The translations under genes were made by a program, and so were the position numbers. The notes beneath the pieces were generated by a model. That model saw nothing but the letters and a program-made list of their open reading frames with translations, did no database searches and had not been told where the DNA came from. Positions 1-5,024 of a DNA stretch of 5,024 nucleotides are shown one piece after another. This DNA is from Candidatus Sulfopaludibacter sp. SbA3 (GTDB lineage: Bacteria; Acidobacteriota; Terriglobia; 2-12-FULL-54-10), in assembly GCA_945865705.1 (NCBI GenBank), contig CAMBEY010000221.1:1-5024 (forward strand), read 5' to 3'. How positions within the stretch are numbered: the first letter of the stretch is position 1; every line of letters starts with the position of its first letter.

Positions 1-502
1 CGGGAACGTCGTTCCAGCTATACTGCCCGAAGAAACACAGGTAGATGCGCGTGAAACTGTTGGCCGCCTCCACGCCGCCCAGGTCGAGCGCAATCTTGCG
101 CGCCTTCACCAAGGCAGGATCGTTCTCCGGAACTCCCGCCAGGCGCAGCGAGAAATACGATTTAATGATCAGATTGATGTTAGGCTGACCGCCCGGATAG
201 AGGCACCATGCGCCCTCCGCCGTCTGCTCCTCGCGAATGCAGTTGGCCAGCTTGCGGACGCGTTCCGCATCGGGAGTTCCGAGATAATGCTCCAGCATGA
301 TCGCGTCGGCTTCGAGCGAGCTGTCGGCCTCCAGCTCGCCACACCACCAGCCTTCGGGCGACTGCTGCTTCGCCAAGGACTCCACGGCTGCTGCGAGCGC
401 GCTGGTTACATCCGGCGGCGCAGGTTCAAATCCGCCACGGCGCGGCGTGATTTCCGATGAGGAAAGTGGTTGGTCCGTATAGGAGTTCGGTGGAGGATTC
501 AT
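1..502 (-). CDS. shc: Squalene-hopene cyclase, N-terminal part (runs off left edge)
   Basis: Shc cyclises linear squalene to hopene and hopanol at the cytoplasmic membrane, the committing step of hopanoid synthesis. The minus frame opens at ATG 502-500 and stays open to base 1, giving 167 residues against about 630-720 for the family. Two QW motifs (Q-x3-G-x-W) are visible: Q47-SPEGWW near residues 47-53 and Q93-TAEGAW at 93-99. The second is followed by LYPGG (101-105), a run of type NLIIKSYFSLRLAG (about 110-123), and SFTRIYLCFFGQYSWNDVP at 149-167, all in the order expected for bacterial Shc. The first about 35 residues are Pro/Ser-rich and not conserved, which is usual. A GAGGA at 516-512 supports this start. 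The catalytic DxDD motif lies beyond the window, so activity and the exact subtype (hopene versus another squalene-cyclase-like product) cannot be confirmed. It lies just downstream of ispH in the same direction. Confidence 0.92.
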   Translation of the reverse strand, partial: MNPPPNSYTDQPLSSSEITPRRGGFEPAPPDVTSALAAAVESLAKQQSPEGWWCGELEADSSLEADAIMLEHYLGTPDAERVRKLANCIREEQTAEGAWCLYPGGQPNINLIIKSYFSLRLAGVPENDPALVKARKIALDLGGVEAANSFTRIYLCFFGQYSWNDVP

Positions 503-511
503 CGGAGTTGA

Positions 512-516
512 TCCTC
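512..516 (-). promoter_or_regulatory. Ribosome binding site of shc
   Basis: On the minus strand GAGGA (516 down to 512) stands nine bases before the ATG at 502. It is the best Shine-Dalgarno match near any start in the window, and it fixes the shc start within the short ispH-shc gap. Confidence 0.6.
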
Positions 517-517
517 A

Positions 518-534
518 GCGCTACGATCTAGCGC
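518..534. repeat. Short inverted repeat in the ispH-shc gap
   Basis: GCGCT (518-522) and AGCGC (530-534) form a perfect 5-bp stem around the 7-base loop ACGATCT, immediately upstream of the shc ribosome binding site. On the transcript it lies between the ispH stop (558-556) and the GAGGA. There is no T-run after it in the minus direction, so it does not look like an intrinsic terminator. It could be a minor processing or translation-modulating hairpin, or chance. Confidence 0.3.
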
Positions 535-555
535 AGCGATACAAGTGCAAATAAT

Positions 556-1551
556 TTATTGAACTGGTTGTCGCGCTAGCGCCGGTGCCAGCAAAATCAA
601 CTCCTGTGGCAACGCGAAGCGGACGTCCTCGGGAACAATTTCCACTTCGTCCAGCTCGGAAAATCCACGGCTCCGCAGGTGCTGAATGACCTGCTGGACC
701 AGATGCTCCGGCGCGGATGCGCCAGCGGTTACGGCCACGGTCCGGGTATTTTCCAGCCAAGCCTCGTCGATCTCGCTCTGATCTTCAATCAGATGCCCAG
801 GCATGTTCAGGTTGCCGGCAACTTCCACCAGCCGGTTGGAATTGGAGCTATTCGGCGACCCCACCACCAGCAGCAGATCGGCGCGCGGGGCCACAGCCTT
901 CACCGCTACCTGGCGATTCTCCGTCGCATAGCAGATGTCCTGCGCGGGCGGGCCTTCAATCTTCGGGAAACGCTGCTTCAGCGCGGCGATGATTCCGCTG
1001 GCTTCATCCAGACTGAGCGTGGTCTGGGTAAGATAGGCCACGCGCTCGGAGTCGCGCAGGTTGAGAGTGGCGACATCCTCCACCGAGCTAACCAGCAGGG
1101 TTTGATCAGGAGCTTCACCGAGCGTGCCGATCACTTCGTCGTGATCCTTGTGCCCGATCAACAGAATCGAGTAACCCTGACGCGCGAAGCGGATCGCTTC
1201 CAGATGCACCTTGGTAACCAGCGGGCAGGTGGCGTCAATCACCCGCAACTCACGCTCCACGGCCCTCTGACGCACTTCCGGCGAGACGCCATGCGCGCTG
1301 TAAATGACCATTGCGCCGCTGGGGACCTCCTCCAGCGAATCAACAAACACGGCTCCCTTGGCTGATAGATCAGCCACCACCCGCGTGTTATGCACGATTT
1401 CCTTGCGGACGTAGATGGGCGCGCCGCAGTACTCCAGCGCCAGATTCACTATGTCGATCGCGCGCACCACGCCGGCGCAGAAGCCGCGCGGCTTCAACAG
1501 GAGAATCTTCTTCGCTCCGCCGTTCGACTCGTATTGTGATGTATCCGCCAT
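556..1551 (-). CDS. ispH: 4-hydroxy-3-methylbut-2-enyl diphosphate reductase (IspH/LytB)
   Basis: IspH is a cytosolic [4Fe-4S] enzyme that reduces HMBPP to IPP and DMAPP, the last step of the MEP pathway. From ATG 1551 the product is 331 residues (E. coli has 316). The three cluster-ligand cysteines are present: C25 in KPRGFCAGV, C109 in DATCPLVTKVH and C207 in DICYATENRQ. Substrate-site residues also match the family: H54 (IVHN), H87 (SAHGV), H137 and E139 (GHKDHDEVIGT), the TQTTLS run at 175-180, SSNSNR at 235-240 and TAGASAP at 275-281. An upstream in-frame ATG at 1626 would add 25 residues, but these are unlike the family and would cover the apparent promoter, so 1551 is preferred; the Shine-Dalgarno there is weak (AGG nine bases upstream). 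shc follows after 53 bp on the same strand, suggesting one transcript that joins isoprenoid precursor supply to hopanoid formation. glnD is divergent. Confidence 0.97.
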   Translation of the reverse strand: MADTSQYESNGGAKKILLLKPRGFCAGVVRAIDIVNLALEYCGAPIYVRKEIVHNTRVVADLSAKGAVFVDSLEEVPSGAMVIYSAHGVSPEVRQRAVERELRVIDATCPLVTKVHLEAIRFARQGYSILLIGHKDHDEVIGTLGEAPDQTLLVSSVEDVATLNLRDSERVAYLTQTTLSLDEASGIIAALKQRFPKIEGPPAQDICYATENRQVAVKAVAPRADLLLVVGSPNSSNSNRLVEVAGNLNMPGHLIEDQSEIDEAWLENTRTVAVTAGASAPEHLVQQVIQHLRSRGFSELDEVEIVPEDVRFALPQELILLAPALARQPVQ

Positions 1552-1587
1552 CGTTATGTGCCTGCGCAAGGAATGCCACTTCCAACT

Positions 1588-1600
1588 GCTTATTATAAGC
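1588..1600 (-). promoter_or_regulatory. Candidate -10 element of ispH within a palindrome
   Basis: On the minus strand a perfect TATAAT (1597 to 1592) lies 40 bases before the ispH ATG and would give a leader of roughly 34 bases. It is embedded in a 13-nt perfect palindrome, GCTTAT-T-ATAAGC (1588-1600), which could be an operator overlapping the -10. I see no good -35 hexamer at 16-18 bp spacing (ATCCGT at 17), so the promoter may be weak or activator-dependent. Confidence 0.5.
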
Positions 1601-1661
1601 GGAAACGGTTCATGACGGATACGCATCGCCGATCCGGGCCGTGAGTCAACTTCACCAGGCT

Positions 1662-1726
1662 GTCATTCTGAGCGCATCGACGTAACTGCTGGGGCAAAAC
1701 GGATTGTTCGCCGCGCTCCGAATAAC
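1662..1726. repeat. Degenerate intergenic inverted-repeat element
   Basis: The arms GTCATTCTGAGCGC (1662-1675) and GCGCTCCGAATAAC (1713-1726) are inverted copies matching at 12 of 14 positions, separated by 37 bases. The left arm resembles the 'GTCATTCTGAGCG' ends that I recall from dispersed intergenic repeats in Acidobacteriota and some other soil bacteria; that link is from memory, not from a search. It probably represents a decayed copy of a REP- or MITE-like element that landed between the divergent promoters. Confidence 0.5.
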
Positions 1727-1778
1727 GACGGTGGAGTGGGGTGCCGTTATCGACACCAAGGACGCACTGCGGCGAACA
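1705..1778. repeat. Second inverted repeat upstream of glnD, overlapping the first
   Basis: TGTTCGCCGC (1705-1714) and GCGGCGAACA (1769-1778) are a perfect 10-bp inverted repeat 54 bases apart. Nested inside, CG-A-ATAACG (1719-1727) pairs with CGTTATCG (1745-1752) through eight base pairs with A1721 bulged. The whole block can fold into a long, interrupted hairpin. Its left half shares bases 1713-1726 with the right arm of the neighbouring repeat, so the two folds exclude one another. It ends 12 bases before the candidate glnD -10 region. Confidence 0.5.
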
Positions 1779-1790
1779 GGCCGAGGGGTA

Positions 1791-1799
1791 TGCCATAAT
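1791..1799 (+). promoter_or_regulatory. Candidate extended -10 promoter of glnD
   Basis: TGC-CATAAT (TG at 1791-1792, hexamer 1794-1799, five of six to TATAAT) heads the only AT-rich stretch upstream of glnD. An overlapping alternative hexamer is TAAAAT at 1799-1804. Either would start transcription near 1806-1811 and give a leader of about 45-50 bases before the ATG at 1855. No convincing -35 is seen, which fits an extended -10 type if the site is real. Confidence 0.35.
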
Positions 1800-1854
1800 A
1801 AAATTTTTAACATCCTCATTTCAAAATATCCGGCCGGGATGGCGACTCAATGCG

Positions 1855-4608
1855 ATGAAGGTTGATCTCCAGCAAATTTTGCAACGGGCCGAACAACGTC
1901 TCGGCGGACTGTCCGAGGCAACGGCGGAGGAGTCGCTGCGCCTGCTGCGTGGCTTCCTCAAAATGGAGTCGCACCGCCTGCGCATGTTGCATCGTTACGG
2001 CTTGACCGGGTGGGAAGTGGCTTCCTCTCGCGCGCAGGTGGTGGACGCCATCATCATCCACGCTTATCGCATGGCGCTGGCGCGCTATCCAAACCACTCC
2101 AAATCAAGCCCCGCTCAACTGGCCGTTGCCGTGATCGCGGTGGGCGGCTATGGGCGTGGCGAGCTGTGCCCCGAGTCCGACGTGGATCTGCTCATTCTCT
2201 ACAATAAGCAGAGCGACGCTTTTGGCAAATTCCTGGCGCACGAGCTGGTCTATCTGCTCTGGGACATCAACCTCAAAGTGGGTCACAGCTATCGCACGGC
2301 GCAGCAATGCCTCAGTTTTGCCATTGAAGACGCGTCCGCGGAAAATGCCCTGCTCGACGCGCGGTTGCTTACGGGTAGCAAGCAGCTTTGCGACGAACTG
2401 CTGGCGATTATGTCGCGCCACTGGGCCGGCCAAGCCCGCAAATTCGTAGAGCGCAAGCAGTTCGAAATAAGCGAGCGTTACGGCAAACTCGGCGAAACGG
2501 TGTTTCTACTAGAGCCCAACGTGAAGGAGTCGCCCGGCGGCCAGCGCGACTATCACATGATGCACTGGCTGGCGCGCGGCGCATGGCAGTTGCCCGACGC
2601 TGAGGGGCTGGTGGGTTTGGGAGTCCTCTCAAAAACAGAATTCGAGCGCGCCCGCCGCGGCTATGACTGGATTCTGCGCGTGCGCAATGAACTGCACTAC
2701 ACCACCGGCCGCCGAATTGATCAGCTCAGCTTCGCCGCACAGCCCGAAGTCGCGCGCAACCTCGGGTTCACCGGGCAGGAGCATATCCTGGCGCAGGAAC
2801 AATTCATGCGCCAGTATTTCCTGCACGCCGAGCACGTCCATCAGGCTCTACGCCAGACCCTGGCCGCCGCGCGGCGCGAGAAGGGCAAGCGTCGTCAGCA
2901 GGTGCTGGTGGAGCTGCCGCAAGGGTTGAATTTTCTGCGCACCGATGGCGAGCTGCGTTTCGCCGACTCCGGCAATGTGCGTTTTCCCACCTCGCCGGTC
3001 GACATGATGCGCGTCTTCACCACCGCGCAGCAATTGCAACTTGTTCCCGGCGAAGAAATCATCAGCAGCGTGCGCACACATCTGCCGTTGGTCCGCGACC
3101 ATTGGCATCGCGACAAAGAGATGGCCACGCTATTCCTGAAGATTCTGCGCAAGCCCGGCGCCGTCGCTCCCGCGCTACGCGCCATGCACTCCTCGGGATT
3201 GCTGGGGCGGTACCTGCCCGAGTTTGGGCACGTAACCAAGCTGATGCAGTACGACCACTATCATCGCTACACCATTGATGAGCACACGCTGCACGCCATC
3301 GGCCTGCTCGATGAAATCTGGACCAATCCGCCGGCCTCCATGGAGCGCTACCGCGCCGTTACGTATCACATTCAGGACTCCGCTCCGCTTTACCTGGGGT
3401 TATTGTTCCACGACGTTGGCAAGGGTCTCGGCGGCGATCACTCCAACAAAGGCGCGCTGCGTGCCGTGGCTGCCTGCGAACGCCTGGGCCTGCCTCCCGA
3501 GAAGATCGCGCAGGTGGATCTGCTCGTTCGGGAGCACCTGATACTTTCCCACCTTTCGCAGCGCCGCGATCTCTCCGACCGGCGCGTGGCGCAGCAGGCC
3601 GCCGAAGTGGTGCGCGACGAAGAGACGCTCTCCATGCTGACGCTGCTCACCTACGCGGACACGGCCGCAGTGGCCCCGGAAGTATGGAACGATTGGAAAA
3701 ATTCCCTGCTCTGGGAGCTATACGAAAAAGTTCACCTGGAGTTGCTGGGCCGCGAGGCTGCCACGGCGCAGGAAGAGGAGCAGTTGCGCGAGATACGCGC
3801 GCAGGTGTCGCGCCTGCTGATCGAGTCACCTGCAGCTTCAGATGCCTCGCTTGGTGATCGTCCGAACACCGAGCAGCTAGCTCAAATTTGGACCGAGCAG
3901 CATCTGGAGCGAATGCCGCGTCGCTATCCCCTGGGAATGCGACCGGAGTTGATCATGCGCCAGATTCTGCTGGCCCGCCGCGCCGTGAAAGGCGATCCCG
4001 CCGTGGCATTCCTGCCGTATCCCGAGCAGGGCTTCACTGTATTGCTGTTCTGCTGCCCGGATATGCGCGGCCTGTTCGCGCGCGTAGCCGGCACGCTGGC
4101 CGCGCTGGAGGTGAACATCCTTGGGGCGCGTCTGGACACACGGCAGGACCGCATCGCCGTGGACATGCTGTGGATATCCACGCCGCGCGGCGACGCCATC
4201 GAGGAACCCGCCCGCCTCCGGCGCATCGCGGCCACTCTCGAAAATGTTTTGAAGGGCACGCAGTCGGTGGAAGAACTGGTTGGCCGCATCACCGAACGGC
4301 CCGTGGCTCCCGCGCACCGGCCACCGCGCATGACCCTCAACAACGAAATCTCCGACCAGTGTACGGTGATCGAAGTGCTCGGCGAGGATCGCATCGGCTT
4401 CGCCTACAGCATCGCCACCTGCCTCAACAGCCTGCGCTTGAACATCAATTTCGCCAAGCTCTCCACCGAAAAGTCCATGGCCTTTGACGTGTTCTACTTA
4501 ACTGACGCGCTGGGAAAAAAGATTCCCGAGGACCGCTGGGGAGAGATTGTCGCCAGTGTGGATCAGGCGTTGCGAACGCTTCCCCAGCCAGTGCAATCCA
4601 AGCAGTGA
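1855..4608 (+). CDS. glnD: Bifunctional PII uridylyltransferase / uridylyl-removing enzyme
   Basis: GlnD is the cytosolic glutamine sensor of nitrogen control. It adds UMP to PII proteins (GlnB/GlnK) when glutamine is low and removes it when glutamine is high. The 917-residue product (family about 850-950) has all four domains in order. The nucleotidyltransferase carries GGYGRGELCPESDVDL at 97-112, with D109 and D111 as the metal-binding acidic pair. A linker follows, containing KESPGGQRDYHMM at about 224-236. The HD hydrolase domain shows DEHTLH (H477), FHDVGKGLGGDHS (H519-D520, H529), REHLILSHLSQRRD (H561) and TYADTAAV with D602. Two C-terminal ACT domains lie at about 727-776 and 836-890, each with the usual D-x-x-G-h-h turn (PDMRGLFARVA; EDRIGFAYSIA). 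Both activities are predicted intact. Start: the frame is open back to GTG 1741, but those 38 residues overlap the repeat and promoter candidate and are not family-like. ATG 1855 is chosen, with a loosely placed GGGATGG at 1836-1842. No PII or glutamine synthetase gene is visible nearby. Confidence 0.97.
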   Translation: MKVDLQQILQRAEQRLGGLSEATAEESLRLLRGFLKMESHRLRMLHRYGLTGWEVASSRAQVVDAIIIHAYRMALARYPNHSKSSPAQLAVAVIAVGGYGRGELCPESDVDLLILYNKQSDAFGKFLAHELVYLLWDINLKVGHSYRTAQQCLSFAIEDASAENALLDARLLTGSKQLCDELLAIMSRHWAGQARKFVERKQFEISERYGKLGETVFLLEPNVKESPGGQRDYHMMHWLARGAWQLPDAEGLVGLGVLSKTEFERARRGYDWILRVRNELHYTTGRRIDQLSFAAQPEVARNLGFTGQEHILAQEQFMRQYFLHAEHVHQALRQTLAAARREKGKRRQQVLVELPQGLNFLRTDGELRFADSGNVRFPTSPVDMMRVFTTAQQLQLVPGEEIISSVRTHLPLVRDHWHRDKEMATLFLKILRKPGAVAPALRAMHSSGLLGRYLPEFGHVTKLMQYDHYHRYTIDEHTLHAIGLLDEIWTNPPASMERYRAVTYHIQDSAPLYLGLLFHDVGKGLGGDHSNKGALRAVAACERLGLPPEKIAQVDLLVREHLILSHLSQRRDLSDRRVAQQAAEVVRDEETLSMLTLLTYADTAAVAPEVWNDWKNSLLWELYEKVHLELLGREAATAQEEEQLREIRAQVSRLLIESPAASDASLGDRPNTEQLAQIWTEQHLERMPRRYPLGMRPELIMRQILLARRAVKGDPAVAFLPYPEQGFTVLLFCCPDMRGLFARVAGTLAALEVNILGARLDTRQDRIAVDMLWISTPRGDAIEEPARLRRIAATLENVLKGTQSVEELVGRITERPVAPAHRPPRMTLNNEISDQCTVIEVLGEDRIGFAYSIATCLNSLRLNINFAKLSTEKSMAFDVFYLTDALGKKIPEDRWGEIVASVDQALRTLPQPVQSKQ

Positions 4609-4653
4609 GGGCTATTCCTCCCAGCCGCCAACCGGGGCGCTTTGAACGTATAG

Positions 4654-4683
4654 GGGATGGAGGCAACCTGACTGCTCCATCTT
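4654..4683 (+). terminator. Terminator-like hairpin after glnD
   Basis: GATGGAG (4656-4662) pairs perfectly with CTCCATC (4675-4681). Two G-U pairs can be added at the base (4654-4655 with 4682-4683), and CA/TG (4664-4665 with 4673-4674) can be added above a bulged G4663, leaving a 7-base loop. It lies 45 bases after the glnD stop. The downstream sequence TTGTATCTATG is only partly T-rich, so intrinsic termination may be inefficient. It could instead be a hairpin in the leader of the next gene. Confidence 0.4.
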
Positions 4684-4697
4684 GTATCTATGCTAAT

Positions 4698-5024
4698 ATG
4701 CGGAATATGAGGTGGCACATTACCAACTGGGTTCTTGCTCCCATCTTCACCATAACCGTGGCTTGCGCGCTGGCCAATACCAGCCTGGATGCTCCCGCTA
4801 CGAGCAGGAAATCCGGCCAGAAGATGTCCGCGCCCTGCCCGTTCCACTCGCAGCAGGAAGAGACACCGGATTCCTCCAGTGAAAGCCCGCAGTGCTTGAA
4901 CTGCCTGACCGGCTCCGTGCTGGCCGAGCAGAAGATCGCGGTAAGCCACATGGTCGCGGCCACCATCATGCCGCCGGTGCCCTCTGTTTCAGCCTCAATC
5001 GTCACGCCGCTGGCCGCTCACGCC
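4698..5024 (+). CDS. Exported small protein with Cys/His cluster, partial
   Basis: I do not recognise this gene. A plus frame opens at ATG 4698 (alternative in-frame ATG 4707) and runs 109 codons without a stop to the right edge. Residues about 5-26 read as a signal peptide: MRNMRWH, then a hydrophobic stretch WVLAPIFTITVACALA with an ALA cleavage site before N27. C23 is not in a good lipobox because Thr is at -3. The mature part has CPFH at 47-50 and CLNC at 66-69, separated by an acidic Ser/Glu-rich stretch, followed by His84 and a small-residue, Pro/Val-rich region. Two CxxC/CxxH-type pairs in a small exported protein suggest metal binding or a disulfide, as in some periplasmic copper-handling proteins; this is inference. 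Codon third positions are mostly G/C, in keeping with real coding. No clear Shine-Dalgarno precedes either ATG. Antisense frames here lack a signal peptide or any recognisable motif. Confidence 0.6.
   Translation, partial: MRNMRWHITNWVLAPIFTITVACALANTSLDAPATSRKSGQKMSAPCPFHSQQEETPDSSSESPQCLNCLTGSVLAEQKIAVSHMVAATIMPPVPSVSASIVTPLAAHA

Noticed and set aside
297..482. A 61-codon plus-strand frame opposite the shc N-terminus
   Set aside because: It is antisense to a recognisable Shc with two QW motifs, and its Ser/Ala-rich translation is uninformative.
679..1365. A 228-codon plus-strand open frame opposite ispH
   Set aside because: It lies wholly antisense to a clear ispH with all catalytic motifs. 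The translation has no recognisable domain and is rich in residues expected from the complement of high-GC codons.
1705..1778. The inverted repeat as an intrinsic terminator or riboswitch
   Set aside because: No T-run follows on either strand at a fitting distance, and no known riboswitch core was recognised. A repeat remnant is the simpler explanation.
3877..4394. Two long minus-strand frames (146 and 156 codons) opposite the glnD 3' end
   Set aside because: Both are antisense to the conserved ACT domains, overlap each other in different frames and show no family motifs.
3888..4487. A 199-codon plus-strand open frame within glnD in another frame
   Set aside because: It overlaps the conserved ACT domains of GlnD. 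Its Arg/Gly/His-rich composition is typical of an out-of-frame shadow in GC-rich DNA.
4563..5005. Two minus-strand frames (128 and 105 codons) opposite the region after glnD
   Set aside because: They overlap each other in different frames and one runs into the glnD 3' end. Neither has a signal peptide or domain, whereas the plus-strand frame from 4698 has a signal peptide and a Cys/His pattern.
1..5024. CRISPR array, tRNA, insertion sequence or toxin-antitoxin module
   Set aside because: No regularly spaced direct repeats, no tRNA arm pattern, no transposase motif and no paired small genes were seen on either strand.

Overview
The window is high-GC bacterial chromosome with compact gene spacing. 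Nothing in it looks phage-, plasmid- or transposon-derived. It holds two minus-strand isoprenoid/hopanoid genes, a divergent plus-strand nitrogen-sensor gene, and the start of an unrecognised exported small protein. The closest match I can suggest is a soil-type, hopanoid-making bacterium, possibly an Acidobacteriota member. This rests on the ispH-shc pairing, a full-length GlnD, and a 'GTCATTCTGAGCG' intergenic motif that I recall from dispersed repeats in such genomes. The taxonomic call is inference; a hopanoid-producing proteobacterium is not excluded.

Layout: (1) 1-502, minus strand, is the first 167 residues of a squalene-hopene cyclase (shc) that runs off the left edge. (2) 556-1551, minus strand, is a complete ispH (LytB), the last enzyme of the MEP isoprenoid pathway. 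It lies 53 bp upstream of shc and is probably co-transcribed with it. (3) 1552-1854 is a 303-bp divergent intergenic region. It has a TATAAT -10 element for ispH inside a 13-nt palindrome, a degenerate inverted-repeat element with competing pairings, and a TGC-CATAAT extended -10 candidate for the rightward gene. (4) 1855-4608, plus strand, is glnD, encoding the bifunctional PII uridylyltransferase/uridylyl-removing enzyme with all its domains intact. (5) 4609-4697 is a short gap with a terminator-like hairpin. (6) 4698 to the right edge, plus strand, is the N-terminal part of a small exported protein with a Cys/His cluster and no family I can name.

IspH supplies IPP and DMAPP. These build squalene, which Shc cyclises to hopanoids, so the left half is a coherent first-and-last-steps pair for membrane triterpenoid synthesis. 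GlnD reads glutamine level and modifies PII proteins. No glnB, glnA, amtB or ntrBC gene is visible here, so its link to its neighbours is positional only. I found no tRNA, rRNA, CRISPR array, insertion sequence or riboswitch, and no clear candidate for a wholly new system. The least explained items are the intergenic repeat and the small Cys/His exported protein.
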